DNA of 64,000 nt from Pullulanibacillus camelliae (GCF_014642655.1 NZ_BMIR01000015.1:28611-92610); one strand, 5' to 3'. Positions 1 to 8,637 are shown, counted from the stretch's first letter. A program made the numbers and translations. The notes: generated by a model not told the origin, from the sequence alone.

Positions 1-1
1 T

Positions 2-220
2 TATGTGATGTACCGCAATCCGCATGCGCAAAGTGTCGCAAACGTGCAAGAGGCAGCAGTCGTTGAAGACCCAGACCACCCAGGAGAGCTTTGCCTGTTT
101 ATTTATGATACCTATTACCCTTTGTCTGAAGAGATCGCTATTTATCAAACAAAAGAAGAAGCTGAGGCGGTGTATCAGGAATACTTTGGAGATGATCAAG
201 AGGAAGATGTCCATGGGTAA
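2..220 (+). CDS. splA: SplA, regulator of the spore photoproduct lyase operon (5' end cut by window)
   Basis: C-terminal 72 residues of a small TRAP-like protein. The frame is open through base 2, reading Y-V-M-Y-R-N-P-H, so the true start lies left of the window. In B. subtilis SplA is a negative regulator of splAB expression. The product is recognised from the YRNPHAQSVANVQEA block, the acidic C-terminus and its position directly before splB. Its TAA stop overlaps the chosen splB start by 8 bases, indicating one operon with translational coupling. Confidence 0.8.
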   Translation, partial: YVMYRNPHAQSVANVQEAAVVEDPDHPGELCLFIYDTYYPLSEEIAIYQTKEEAEAVYQEYFGDDQEEDVHG

Positions 221-1241
221 GCCGTTTCTTCCTCAGCTTGTCTATATTGAACCCCGTGCTTTAGATTATCCTTTGGGTAGACAACTTAAGGAAAAATTTC
301 AGCAAATGGGTGTAGAGTTACGGGAAACAACCTCGCATAATCAAGTGCGCAATCTACCTGGAGAGAATCACTTTCAAAAATATAGGATGGCAAAGTCGAC
401 ATTGGTCGTCGGTGTTCGTCAAACCTTGAAGTTCGATACATCAAAACCTTCGGCGGAATATGCCATTCCATTGGCAACGGGCTGCATGGGGCACTGCCAT
501 TATTGCTACCTGCAAACAACGATGGGAAGTAAGCCTTATATTCGTACGTACGTTAATACAGAGGAAATCTTCGCAGCGGCCGCTGCCTATATGAGTGAGC
601 GCGCTCCTGAATTCACCCGCTTTGAGGCTTCTTGTACATCGGATATTGTTGGGGTGGATCATTTAACACATGCTTTAAAACAGGCTATCGAATATTTTGG
701 ACGGTCAGAGTTTGGACAGCTGCGCTTTGTTACGAAATTTGCCCATGTTGATCATCTGTTAGATGCTGAGCATAAAGGAAGGACACGCTTTCGTTTTAGC
801 ATTAATGATGACTACATTATTAAGTACTTTGAACCTGGGACGTCGCGGTTGGCCGAGCGGCTTGAAGCAGCAGTTAAGGTAGCAGAAGCGGATTATCCTC
901 TTGGTTTTATAGTCGCTCCTATCTATTTACATGAAGGCTGGAAAGAGGGGTATAGGGAGCTTTTTGAGCGATTGGAAGCAACGCTCCCTGCTCATGCAAA
1001 AAGGAATGTAACCATTGAGATGATTCAACATCGTTTTACTCTGCCGGCGAAGCGGGTGATTGAAAAAAATTATCCAATGACAAAGCTGGAGCTGGACGAG
1101 ACGAAAAGAAAGTGGAAATGGGGCCGCTATGGTATAGGTAAATATATTTATCAAGATGAAGAACAAGAAGAGATGAAAACAACGTTAGGCGGTTATATCA
1201 AGCGCTATCTCCCTGAGGCGCATATCGAATATTTTACTTAA
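213..1241 (+). CDS. splB: Spore photoproduct lyase (radical SAM)
   Basis: Repairs the 5-thyminyl-5,6-dihydrothymine spore photoproduct in DNA during germination, using S-adenosylmethionine and a 4Fe-4S cluster. The 342-residue product has the radical-SAM motif C91-x3-C95-x2-C98 (CMGHCHYC) and C141 in EASCTSD, at the position of the conserved hydrogen-donor cysteine of the family. The ATG at 213 was chosen because AGAGGA lies about 8 bases upstream, and the length then equals the B. subtilis enzyme; the ATG at 207 is too close to that site. It overlaps the end of splA. Confidence 0.95.
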   Translation: MGKPFLPQLVYIEPRALDYPLGRQLKEKFQQMGVELRETTSHNQVRNLPGENHFQKYRMAKSTLVVGVRQTLKFDTSKPSAEYAIPLATGCMGHCHYCYLQTTMGSKPYIRTYVNTEEIFAAAAAYMSERAPEFTRFEASCTSDIVGVDHLTHALKQAIEYFGRSEFGQLRFVTKFAHVDHLLDAEHKGRTRFRFSINDDYIIKYFEPGTSRLAERLEAAVKVAEADYPLGFIVAPIYLHEGWKEGYRELFERLEATLPAHAKRNVTIEMIQHRFTLPAKRVIEKNYPMTKLELDETKRKWKWGRYGIGKYIYQDEEQEEMKTTLGGYIKRYLPEAHIEYFT

Positions 1242-1295
1242 AGCACAAAACGGAGCCCTAGACCATAAACTAATGAGCAAAGGAGTGGTTTGTTT

Positions 1296-1601
1296 ATGGT
1301 CGAATTGCAGCCCATGTATATTGACGGGAAGCCCTTTACAGCCGTCACTGTCCAATTGCCAAAAACGAATCTTATGGCAGTTTATAGTGATAAAGGGTAT
1401 ATTATGTGTGGTGCCTTAGATATTGCCTTTTTTAATGAAAAACTTGCGGATCGTGGGATTATAGCCGGCAAGGCTGTTGGTGTTCGGATCATTGATCAGC
1501 TCTTATCTGCCCCATTAGACTCCGTGACATTAGCAGCCGAGAAATGTGGCATCAAAGCAGGCATGATTGGCCGCGACGCCTTACTTAAAATGAGTGATTA
1601 A
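1296..1601 (+). CDS. yunC: YunC, DUF1805 family protein
   Basis: A 101-residue protein of the DUF1805 family, function unknown. Recognisable blocks are VQLPKTNLMAVYSDKGYIMCGALD and the C-terminal GIKAGMIGRDALL. AAAGGAG lies at 1279-1285; ATG 1296 is preferred, although TTG 1290 in the same frame is also possible. A terminator hairpin follows about 10 bases after the stop. The gene sits between splB and yunB as part of the conserved yun cluster of Bacillales. Confidence 0.9.
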   Translation: MVELQPMYIDGKPFTAVTVQLPKTNLMAVYSDKGYIMCGALDIAFFNEKLADRGIIAGKAVGVRIIDQLLSAPLDSVTLAAEKCGIKAGMIGRDALLKMSD

Positions 1602-1612
1602 TAAATGTTAAA

Positions 1613-1637
1613 CTCCCACATCCCTGGGAGTTTTATT
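1613..1637 (+). terminator. Intrinsic terminator after yunC
   Basis: Stem ACTCCCA/TGGGAGT closing a short loop, followed by TTTTATT. It separates splB-yunC transcription from yunB. Confidence 0.8.
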
Positions 1638-1651
1638 AACGTTATCATCTA

Positions 1652-1771
1652 TCACGTTGCGGAAAACCTTATAAGTTCGGGCTTTGGCATGCTGGATTCT
1701 GAGCGCCTTGTGGATCTTTTGCTTCTCAGATGATTGGGTCTTTTAGAGGAAGCCTGCTTGGATTTTCTCAT
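1652..1771 (-). CDS. Possible 39-residue Arg/Lys/Ser-rich peptide
   Basis: A short reading frame in the 237-base gap between yunC and yunB. The N-terminal two thirds is very basic and serine-rich (MRKSKQASSKRPNHLRSKRS). AGGGGGAGG lies about 10 bases before the ATG. I do not recognise a family. Its composition would suit a small nucleic-acid-binding or spore-core protein, but the frame could also be chance. Confidence 0.3.
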   Translation of the reverse strand: MRKSKQASSKRPNHLRSKRSTRRSESSMPKPELIRFSAT

Positions 1772-1838
1772 TCATATCGGGCCTCCCCCTAAGCATATAC
1801 ATGCCTTATAAAGGTCATTTTAAAAATTGAGGGATAGT

Positions 1839-2654
1839 ATGAAAAGGCGGATACGCAGACAGCGGATGATTCCTTTGCGACATGTGTTCGTCGCTTCGAT
1901 CATCTCTTTCCTTGCTTTTACTTTACTTGGGCTATGGCTAGTCAATGAAAAAGTCTCACCTGTCCTCATGGAAATCGCTAAGGCAAAGACAAAGCAAATT
2001 GCTACATATGCCATTAACTCTGGGTTAGGCAAACAAGAGATTCATGAAATGGAGCAATATCAATCGGATGATGGCAAAAGTGATCTTTACACCATTACTT
2101 ATGACAAAGATGATCAAATTACAAGTGTTAACTATAATATGGTTGCAGTGACGCGGATTTTTTCTGAAGTGACACAAAAAATTCAACAGTATTTAAGAGC
2201 TGTGGAAGAAGGCACGATTAATCCAGTTAATACGGATTTTAATGATACACAAATTGAGGGAGGAGAAAAAGGAGTCATTGCAAAAATTCCGCTTGGGCAG
2301 GCAACAGAAAATGTGTTATTTTCCAATCTTGGTCCAACCATTCCCGTTCGGATGGTAGTGACAAGTAATGTCATTCCCAATATTAAAAATGAAGTCAAAG
2401 AAGTCAACATCAATGGCGCGTACATTCAAATTTATTTAGCTGTTAAAGTGCAAGTTAAGGTGGTCTTACCCTTTGAAACCAAAAATGTTTCTATTCTGAC
2501 AACGATTCCGATAACGTCCCAATACTTGCCTGGAAAAGTCCCCAATTATTATAGCAGTGGCAAAGATAATACTTCTATAGCTATTCCACAAAAAATGCTG
2601 GATAAAGATGATTACAGCTCGAAAAAAACAAAAGATAAAAAAGGTAATGAATAA
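1839..2654 (+). CDS. yunB: Sporulation protein YunB
   Basis: A 271-residue protein with one N-terminal membrane segment (about residues 12-32: RHVFVASIISFLAFTLLGLW) and a soluble domain probably outside the membrane. The family is linked to spore formation in B. subtilis; its biochemical role is not established. ATG 1839 follows GAGGGAT; an in-frame TTG at 1827 is less likely. The C-terminal tail is rich in Lys/Asp. It converges on lytH across a shared terminator. Confidence 0.85.
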   Translation: MKRRIRRQRMIPLRHVFVASIISFLAFTLLGLWLVNEKVSPVLMEIAKAKTKQIATYAINSGLGKQEIHEMEQYQSDDGKSDLYTITYDKDDQITSVNYNMVAVTRIFSEVTQKIQQYLRAVEEGTINPVNTDFNDTQIEGGEKGVIAKIPLGQATENVLFSNLGPTIPVRMVVTSNVIPNIKNEVKEVNINGAYIQIYLAVKVQVKVVLPFETKNVSILTTIPITSQYLPGKVPNYYSSGKDNTSIAIPQKMLDKDDYSSKKTKDKKGNE

Positions 2655-2684
2655 AAGCGACGATGCTACCTCGTCGCTTTTATT
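2655..2684. terminator. Bidirectional terminator between yunB and lytH
   Basis: Stem AAAGCGACGA/TCGTCGCTTTT around a 7-base loop, with T-rich sequence on the plus side and A-rich on the other. It can serve both convergent genes. Confidence 0.8.
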
Positions 2685-2691
2685 TCTGGAT

Positions 2692-3678
2692 CTATTGCTG
2701 TCTGCGCCAAGCTCTTAAGTAGGGATAAGGGTCAAAGGAAAATTCAGTTTTCCCATTATATTTATACATGCCGTAATGCAGATGGGGAGGAAACTTACCT
2801 TGTGTGCCTTTTGGACCATAACCTGAACTCCCAACATAGCCAATCACTTGACCAGGCTTAACGATGCTTCCTTTTTTTATTCCTTTATTATAGCCATTTA
2901 AATGTGCATAATAGTGATAAATATTCTTTGGATCGCGAATGCCGATGCGCCAGCCTCCATATTTATTCCAACCAATGAGTTCAACGACCCCGTAAGAAGT
3001 GGCCAGCACAGGTGTTCCATAAAAGGCAAATATGTCTGTTCCTTCATGGATTCTCAAACCTCCCCAGCCTCGACGGTCACCCCAAGTCGAGCGGAAGTCG
3101 GCACGGTTTCTTCTTGGGATAGGGAAGGAATGGTCGGTTAATTCAACTTTTCCAAAATGCTGATACAGTTTCGCATTTTCCATGATGATGGCAATCACTT
3201 TATCCTTATGATAATAATTCCATAAAGCGATTTTAATGAATGGTTTTGTCGTTCCAAACTTATGGATATATTTCCCCATAGTATAAAGGGCGTCTTCTGG
3301 ATTCTCTTGATCAGCTTTGCCATCACCATTGCCATCCTTGCCAATCCCACTAAAGAAAGCAATACGCATTGGATCAGTTTCATGCGGATTTGGATTTAAT
3401 GGACCAGACCATTCAAGGGGATGAATGTAGAGTCCTTGAAGGTTTTTAGGATCAGGCAGGTCCTGACGTGAGAATCTAATATTCCGTTCATACTGATCAA
3501 TAGCAGCTAAATAATACCATGGAATATCAGTCAAGGCAGCTGTCTTTAGATATAAGGCTTTCCTTGACTGATACGTGTTTTCCTCGGCTTTAACAAAGGT
3601 AGAAGAAAAGATAGTGTTCATCATTAGAAGGAAACACAGACAAGAAAAAATTTTTTGTAAGCTCAAGGTTTTACTCAC
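2692..3678 (-). CDS. lytH: M23-family peptidase, LytH/YunA type
   Basis: A 328-residue protein with an N-terminal signal or membrane segment (residues 8-29), a lysozyme-like middle region, and a C-terminal M23 (LytM) zinc endopeptidase domain. Zinc and catalytic residues are visible: H211-x3-D215 (HEGTD), H259 (YYAHL) and H299-x-H301 (HLHYG). In B. subtilis LytH (YunA) is a mother-cell L-Ala-D-Glu endopeptidase that trims peptide side chains of spore cortex peptidoglycan. It lies convergent to yunB and downstream of yutC on the same strand, with only about 25 bases between them. Confidence 0.88.
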   Translation of the reverse strand: MSKTLSLQKIFSCLCFLLMMNTIFSSTFVKAEENTYQSRKALYLKTAALTDIPWYYLAAIDQYERNIRFSRQDLPDPKNLQGLYIHPLEWSGPLNPNPHETDPMRIAFFSGIGKDGNGDGKADQENPEDALYTMGKYIHKFGTTKPFIKIALWNYYHKDKVIAIIMENAKLYQHFGKVELTDHSFPIPRRNRADFRSTWGDRRGWGGLRIHEGTDIFAFYGTPVLATSYGVVELIGWNKYGGWRIGIRDPKNIYHYYAHLNGYNKGIKKGSIVKPGQVIGYVGSSGYGPKGTQGKFPPHLHYGMYKYNGKTEFSFDPYPYLRAWRRQQ

Positions 3679-3704
3679 CTCCCGAGGTCAAATCAGTTAT
3701 TTTT

Positions 3705-4370
3705 TTAGTGTTGTTTTTTTATCGATGTATTTTTCAACGTCCGAGTTTCTTTTTTCTGGTCATCAACATTTTTTTCTATATTTTTTTGCTTAGCATATCC
3801 TTGAGGAGCCTTTTTCATCTGATTAATCTGTGCTTGTAACCAATGATGGACGTTAGAGGTACGCGCATTAAAATCCTTGAACCGTGCAATATCTGATGTT
3901 GCATTCGCTTCATCAGACACAACCACCTTATAATAATTCGGTACAACAGCAAGTGCGGCTTGTCTAACTTGTGAAGCCGATTGTTCACGATCCTTATTCG
4001 ATGTTTTATAACCAATTAATACGTACTCATCCGTTACTAATGTGCCGGCATCATAAATATCTGGTAGTGTTAAGGCTTGACGTGTGATGATATCCGACAA
4101 GGCTTGATAGTCAGTTTTCGGTATATGCTGTGCGGTTAAAGCATGTTCATCACCCTTTTTCCTTGAATAATGGACATAGCCAAATTGTCCTTCAGCAGCA
4201 TTGGTTGCAGAATGATTTTGGATAGTGTGTGAAGGGCCTTTGTAGGTGACGTCTTCTGTAGGGTCCTGCATGCGATTAAGTCCGGAAGAAGAATGATTAT
4301 TCTTAGTATCAAGGTGACAGCCTGTGGCAAGTGTACCTGTAAAAAGAATGATGGCAAGCAATTTTTTCAT
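3705..4370 (-). CDS. yutC: YhcN/YlaJ-family sporulation lipoprotein (YutC-like)
   Basis: A 221-residue lipoprotein. The signal peptide ends in the lipobox L14-A-T-G-C18, so the mature protein should be lipid-anchored on Cys18. The body matches the YhcN/YlaJ type seen in spore membranes: acidic, with repeated short alpha-beta units around the block TLVTDEYVLIGYKT. The C-terminus is strongly basic (Lys-rich, residues 190-221). AGGAGGGA precedes the start. Assignment as yutC rests on its position between lytH and yutD. Confidence 0.75.
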   Translation of the reverse strand: MKKLLAIILFTGTLATGCHLDTKNNHSSSGLNRMQDPTEDVTYKGPSHTIQNHSATNAAEGQFGYVHYSRKKGDEHALTAQHIPKTDYQALSDIITRQALTLPDIYDAGTLVTDEYVLIGYKTSNKDREQSASQVRQAALAVVPNYYKVVVSDEANATSDIARFKDFNARTSNVHHWLQAQINQMKKAPQGYAKQKNIEKNVDDQKKETRTLKNTSIKKQH

Positions 4371-4465
4371 GGTGATCCCTCCTTTTTAGACACGTAGCCT
4401 TATTGATATCTTTTAGGATGTCACATTCGGAGTAAAAATTTGCTTGGTAAGTGATGGATGGAACA

Positions 4466-4495
4466 TTGTGAGTGAGCGGTTTCTTGTGGTATGAT
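4466..4495 (+). promoter_or_regulatory. Candidate sigma-A promoter of yutD
   Basis: TTGTGA, 18-base spacer, TATGAT, with a TG two bases before the -10 element. Transcription would start near 4502, just before the GGAGGG ribosome site of yutD, leaving a very short leader. Confidence 0.5.
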
Positions 4496-4514
4496 GGCAA
4501 TGGAGGGAAGACTG

Positions 4515-4826
4515 ATGCTTGAGTATAAAAAGCCTATTAGTATCCATGATACACACTATGACCTGATAAAAGATCATCATAATGGCTGGAATGAAGAGGC
4601 CTTTCAAAAACGATACAGTGAAATCCTGGCAAAGTATGATTATATCGTTGGCGATTGGGGTTATGAACAATTGCGGCTCCGTGGCTTTTATGATGATCAT
4701 AATCCTAAGGCCACATTTGATACAAAAATCAGCACGTTAGTTGACTATGTGGTGGAGTATTGTAACTTTGGTTGTGCTTACTTTGTTTTAAAAAAGCTTA
4801 CAAGTAAAGAAAATAAAAAGGCGTAA
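4515..4826 (+). CDS. yutD: YutD family protein (DUF1027)
   Basis: A 103-residue protein of the YutD (DUF1027) family, function unknown. Recognisable blocks are KYDYIVGDWGYEQLRLRGFY and a C-terminal CNFGCAYFVLKK with two cysteines. ATG 4515 is chosen because GGAGGG lies 7 bases upstream; the earlier in-frame ATG at 4491 overlaps the apparent -10 promoter element. The neighbours yutC, yutE and yutF confirm the locus. Confidence 0.9.
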   Translation: MLEYKKPISIHDTHYDLIKDHHNGWNEEAFQKRYSEILAKYDYIVGDWGYEQLRLRGFYDDHNPKATFDTKISTLVDYVVEYCNFGCAYFVLKKLTSKENKKA

Positions 4827-4831
4827 TATAA

Positions 4832-4852
4832 AACCCCCTGTACATCAGGGGG
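4832..4852 (-). terminator. Terminator of the 4845-5153 gene
   Basis: Stem CCCCCTG/CAGGGGG with a TACAT loop. On the minus strand it is followed by TTTTA. It overlaps the stop codon of the minus-strand gene, and on the plus strand may also slow yutD transcripts. Confidence 0.65.
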
Positions 4853-5153
4853 TAGAGTCATCATAAGGCGGTTCAGTCTCATTAGCGGGATCATCATGGG
4901 TTGGATGAGCGCCTGAATATTGGCGTGGAAGTTCTTGGTGGAGTGTCCGGTCTTCGTATACAAATCCACTGGTATACTGTTGACCCTTATGCCAAGGGGT
5001 TTCTTTATTTTGTACAGGCTTTTCTCTATCGCGCGTTTGCCCAAATGATCCTTCGGGAAACTCTTCGGATGCTAAAAAATTGCGTTGATCTTCTACATTA
5101 GAAAAATCACTGTAGCGCTTTTCTTCTGTGTTGTTTTTGCGGTTATCCTTCAA
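4845..5153 (-). CDS. Small hydrophilic conserved protein ('cytosolic protein' type)
   Basis: A 102-residue, very hydrophilic protein with no membrane segment. It contains FLASEEFPEGSFG, ETPWHKGQ and LPRQYSGAHPTHDDP, a pattern I associate with a Bacillus family annotated only as 'cytosolic protein'. The start is TTG 5153, because AAGGTGG lies 8 bases upstream; the ATG at 5171 has no ribosome site. Function unknown. It is convergent with yutD. Confidence 0.7.
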   Translation of the reverse strand: MKDNRKNNTEEKRYSDFSNVEDQRNFLASEEFPEGSFGQTRDREKPVQNKETPWHKGQQYTSGFVYEDRTLHQELPRQYSGAHPTHDDPANETEPPYDDSTP

Positions 5154-5351
5154 GTTTTCCACCACCTTCATGATTAGCGTGTCCAAATGAGTGGAGATTA
5201 TAAATTTCACTCATTATCTTGCTGAATGGTAAGGGGACATGCCTTTAGATATTAGCTTTTGTTTCTTCTCCTTCAGCTTAGCTTTTGAGGTGGAGGGCGC
5301 TGAATATGAGACGGTTGCAGGCGATAAATTTTGTACGAAGGTGGAGATGAC

Positions 5352-5801
5352 ATGTATTTTGTAGATCGGCAAAGAATTGAGCAAATTCTTCAGTTTATGT
5401 CAGAACAAATGGAGCTTATGGCCAGCCACCAAAGTTGGGAAAGTTCATTTGAAAAAAGAGCATTAGAACGGCTCGTTCACGTTGTTGTTGAATCGATTCT
5501 TGATGTGGGAAACCAGATGATTGATGGGTTTATCATGAGGGATCCAGGCAGTTATGAGGATATTGTCGATATTCTTGTTGATGAACAAGTGCTTCCTAAA
5601 GAAAAGGAAGATGCTTTTAAAGCGATTGTGAAGTGGAGAAAGGCATTAGTTCAACATTATGATACGATGGATCATCAGGGACTTCTTGAGTTGATAGCGG
5701 CCTATTTGGCAGAGTGGCAGGCCTTTCCAATATGCATTCGTGATTACTTAGAGCGAGAACTTGGCCCTGTTTCAGCTTTTAAACCGACAGCAAATAATTA
5801 A
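5352..5801 (+). CDS. yutE: HEPN-domain protein YutE (DUF86)
   Basis: A 149-residue, all-alpha protein of the DUF86/HepT-like group; HEPN proteins include RNases of toxin-antitoxin pairs. The usual HEPN signature R-x4-H-x-Y is not exact here: the region reads RKALVQHYD, with five residues between Arg and His and Tyr adjacent to His. No MNT nucleotidyltransferase gene is adjacent, so a housekeeping role is more likely than a toxin. ATG 5352 follows AAGGTGGAG. A terminator follows immediately. Confidence 0.8.
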   Translation: MYFVDRQRIEQILQFMSEQMELMASHQSWESSFEKRALERLVHVVVESILDVGNQMIDGFIMRDPGSYEDIVDILVDEQVLPKEKEDAFKAIVKWRKALVQHYDTMDHQGLLELIAAYLAEWQAFPICIRDYLERELGPVSAFKPTANN

Positions 5802-5823
5802 CCGTCCTAAGGGCGGTTTTTTC
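5801..5823 (+). terminator. Terminator of yutE
   Basis: Stem ACCGTCC/GGGCGGT with a TAA loop and TTTTTT tail. Confidence 0.85.
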
Positions 5824-5930
5824 CAACTTTTAGAAATGTTAGAGCGGTAAGCTTTGGGGCCTTGTGTAAAAAGCGATTAGATCCCCTGTTTTGAATTAAA
5901 TATTGAATGGTAAAAAGGTAGGAGAGCCTC

Positions 5931-6698
5931 ATGTCTAGAGACTATAAAGCGTATTTAATTGACTTGGATGGTACGATGTATCGTGGAAATATTGTAATAG
6001 AAGAAGCTGTTGATTTTATTCAACGATTACAGCAGGAAAACCTCCGTTATTTGTTTGTGACAAACAATTCGATGCGAACAAAGGAGCAGGTTGCAGAAAA
6101 ATTGTCCAGTTTTGGTATTCCCGCTGAGCCTGATGATGTGTTGACCTCAAGTATGGCAACAGTAAATTATATCAAGGCCCACTTTAAGCAGCCTTCGGTT
6201 TTTTACATAGGTGAACAAGGTTTACAGGAAGCGATGGAGGCGGCAGGGTTTCGTTATGATGAGGACCATCCGGATGTGGTTGTGATGGGATTGGATCAGC
6301 AGGTTACTTATGAAAAAATAGCAAAGGCCACCTTAGCTGTACGTGCAGGCGCGGTGTTTTTATCGACGAATCCGGATGTCGCTTTACCTTCAGAAAGGGG
6401 ATTGCTGCCTGGCAATGGCGCCTTTACTTCCATTATTACCGCATCGACTGGAAAAGCACCGATAGTTATTGGAAAACCAGGCGCGGAAATTGTGGAGCAA
6501 GCGCTCGCGTTTCTTCAGCTAGATCGTAAGGATGTCCTCATGGTCGGTGATAACTATCATACAGACATTCTCGCAGGCATTCATGCTAAGGTTGACACCT
6601 TGCTTGTGCATACGGGAGTGACAGCTCCAAGTGATCTAGAGAAGCTGTCAATACAGCCGACATATACGGTCGCCACCTTGGAAGATTGGAAATGGTGA
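5931..6698 (+). CDS. yutF: HAD-superfamily phosphatase YutF (NagD-like, subclass IIA)
   Basis: A 255-residue cytoplasmic phosphatase with the full HAD motif set: D11-L-D13-G-T (nucleophile and acid), FVTNNS (motif II), IGKPG (lysine motif) and VGDNYHTDI (motif III). The large insertion between motifs II and III is the type IIA cap. Family members dephosphorylate small sugar or nucleotide phosphates; the substrate here cannot be read from sequence. It converges on yutG, 7 bases away. Confidence 0.9.
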   Translation: MSRDYKAYLIDLDGTMYRGNIVIEEAVDFIQRLQQENLRYLFVTNNSMRTKEQVAEKLSSFGIPAEPDDVLTSSMATVNYIKAHFKQPSVFYIGEQGLQEAMEAAGFRYDEDHPDVVVMGLDQQVTYEKIAKATLAVRAGAVFLSTNPDVALPSERGLLPGNGAFTSIITASTGKAPIVIGKPGAEIVEQALAFLQLDRKDVLMVGDNYHTDILAGIHAKVDTLLVHTGVTAPSDLEKLSIQPTYTVATLEDWKW

Positions 6699-6705
6699 GA
6701 GAAGG

Positions 6706-7185
6706 TTAGCTTCCCTCACTATGAGCGAGTCGGCTTGAAGCTGCTGCCGCAATGGCTCCAACAATATCATCAAGGAAAGTGTGACACTCCCCTGTGCTTT
6801 TGTCGTTTAATTTTTCTAGGATGCCAGGCTTTATTTTGTCGATATACCCATAATTCGTAAAACCGATGGAGCCATAGACATTGACAACGGCGAAAGCGAT
6901 GATTTCATCAATCCCATATAATCCTTCATCTCGCTTTAATATATCTAATAAGGGCTCATCGATGAGTCCTTTTTCTGTAAGCCGATCAAGCTGAATACCC
7001 GTAATAATGGCATTTTGGACCTCGCGTTTTGAGAGAACAGCTTCGATGTTTTCTTCGCACATTTCTTTTGTTAAGTGGCGGATATAGTCCTTTTGTAGAA
7101 AAAGTACAAGCTCGGCAATATCTTCAATGGTAACGCCTCTTTCTTTTAGCCATTGGCGTGCTGCAAGTTCAACACGTTCCATCAT
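6706..7185 (-). CDS. yutG: Phosphatidylglycerophosphatase A-related protein YutG
   Basis: A 159-residue protein of the PgpA-like family. Members convert phosphatidylglycerophosphate to phosphatidylglycerol in phospholipid synthesis, but activity of the YutG subgroup is unproven. The conserved acidic pair is in HTFLDDIVGAIAAA near the C-terminus. The start is supported by AGGAGG 8 bases upstream. Confidence 0.8.
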   Translation of the reverse strand: MMERVELAARQWLKERGVTIEDIAELVLFLQKDYIRHLTKEMCEENIEAVLSKREVQNAIITGIQLDRLTEKGLIDEPLLDILKRDEGLYGIDEIIAFAVVNVYGSIGFTNYGYIDKIKPGILEKLNDKSTGECHTFLDDIVGAIAAAASSRLAHSEGS

Positions 7186-7293
7186 GTCATCAGCCTCCTC
7201 TACATATCATGTGTGTTTGTGGGAGATTTCATGCAGGGGGAGCATCTCCTTCCAGCTTTCACATAGATATAGGATAAGGAGAAAAGAAAGCGG

Positions 7294-8265
7294 GTGACGG
7301 GATTGCAATCGCTCTTATCATACTATTCTTTAAGTGGACAATTCATAAGGCAGGAAGCGGAGCGCTCGTGGTTTCAAACCGCTTATGGAACGGTGCTAAT
7401 CATCCCCCATCAACAGGTGATGCTTTCAGATATGGATGAGCTTGCCGGGTTATCCGATCATCTTATTCAGAATGGTGAACAAGGTGTGGCCTTGCCTTTA
7501 AAGAATAAGGAGGGGCAATGGTTAACTGAAGTGGAAGAACAAAGGGTTGTGGCATTTTTACTATCTACACAAGCACCAGAACAAAAAATAGATAGGGGCC
7601 GCGCTCTGGCTGCTTTCCATAATAAGAGTAATGCCTATTCATTTACAAATCTGCGAATGCCCTATGTGCAATGGCCAAATTTATGGATACAAAGAACGGA
7701 TCAATTAAATGAGTGGTATGTTGAAGTCTTGCAGAAAGAGGAGGACTTTACAGCATATGAAGAATTGTTCTTACTCAGCTATCCTTACTTTATTGGTCGG
7801 GCTGAAAATGCTATCCAATATGTAACAGACGTACTACGTGATAGACAGTTTTCAGATTTGCTGACAGTTTGTCACCATCGTTTAGATGTTGAGCTAACAC
7901 AGCTTGGTTTTAGTCCCTATTGGTTGATCGATCATCCAGCCCGCGACATTGCCGAATGGATTAGAGCGGATATTTTAAAAAATGGGGAGAATAAAGCAGT
8001 TCAAGAGACCGATCAGTTTATCGAAGACTACCAGCAATTGCGGCCATTGAGTCAAGAGGTCTATACGTTAATTTACGGCAGACTTTTATTTCCCACTGAC
8101 TATTTCGACCATATCGATCAATGGAAAATGCAAGAGAGAACTAACTCCCCCACATTATCAGAGCTCAAACGCCTTTTAGACAGCAGTCTTGCACAAGAGC
8201 GTTATCTTAGAGGATTTGCTCATCGTTACATGGCTGACTTGCCTGTGGTGGATTGGCTAAAGTAG
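7294..8265 (+). CDS. yutH: Spore coat-associated protein YutH (kinase-like fold)
   Basis: A 323-residue protein of the YutH family, related to the CotS/CotI kinase-like coat proteins of B. subtilis. Recognisable regions are YVQWPNLWIQR, a Trp-rich central part, and HHRLDVELTQLGFSPYWLIDHPARDIAEW, which resembles a degenerate kinase catalytic loop and metal site. The GTG start at 7294 lies about 12 bases after AAGGAG. It stands alone between yutG (convergent with yutF) and repeat B1. Confidence 0.8.
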   Translation: MTGLQSLLSYYSLSGQFIRQEAERSWFQTAYGTVLIIPHQQVMLSDMDELAGLSDHLIQNGEQGVALPLKNKEGQWLTEVEEQRVVAFLLSTQAPEQKIDRGRALAAFHNKSNAYSFTNLRMPYVQWPNLWIQRTDQLNEWYVEVLQKEEDFTAYEELFLLSYPYFIGRAENAIQYVTDVLRDRQFSDLLTVCHHRLDVELTQLGFSPYWLIDHPARDIAEWIRADILKNGENKAVQETDQFIEDYQQLRPLSQEVYTLIYGRLLFPTDYFDHIDQWKMQERTNSPTLSELKRLLDSSLAQERYLRGFAHRYMADLPVVDWLK

Positions 8266-8322
8266 GGTGGCTCAATTTCGTATAGCATTTTTATATACCG
8301 CTTTTATAAAGTTTGACAGTAT

Positions 8323-8636
8323 AAGAAAAACCGGGCGAAAAGCATGCCCGGTCCTTGTCCTTAGTAGAGAGCATCATCCAATATGAAAGAGGCTTCATTG
8401 CCTGGTCAAATGGATGGGAGCGCAAGGCGCGAGACTCGGAACACTCTAAAATCGTGTGTTCCTCGGCGCCGCTGACTCATGATGCGGAGACTAGACTCCT
8501 GCGGGACGTGGGAGATCGGTAAGCCCTTAGCAGTGCGAAGGCGCGAGGAGGCTTACCACTCCCCCGCGGGAAGCGAGCGGCCTGGAGCGGAAAGCCGCAC
8601 CGTCCTCAGGATCAGAAATTTTATGCTTTCTTTTCT
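8323..8636 (-). repeat. Dispersed repeat B, copy 1 (about 314 bp)
   Basis: GC-rich intergenic unit, clearly richer than its surroundings. Read on the minus strand it matches the units at 38786-39100 and 60071-60390 almost end to end. Landmarks in that direction are TGAGGACGGTGCG, a long imperfect hairpin with two GGTAAGC/GCTTACC-type arms, CCGCATCATGAGTCAGCGG, and finally a hairpin (8331-8353 region) followed by TTTTTCTTA, an intrinsic terminator. Short frames inside it look spurious. I recall related GC-rich 'CCCGCAGGAGTC' repeats in other Bacillales. Confidence 0.8.
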
Positions 8637-8637
8637 T

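Noticed and set aside
5352..5801. yutE as a HepT/MntA toxin-antitoxin pair
   Set aside because: No nucleotidyltransferase antitoxin gene adjacent and the HEPN motif is not standard; the locus is a conserved housekeeping cluster.
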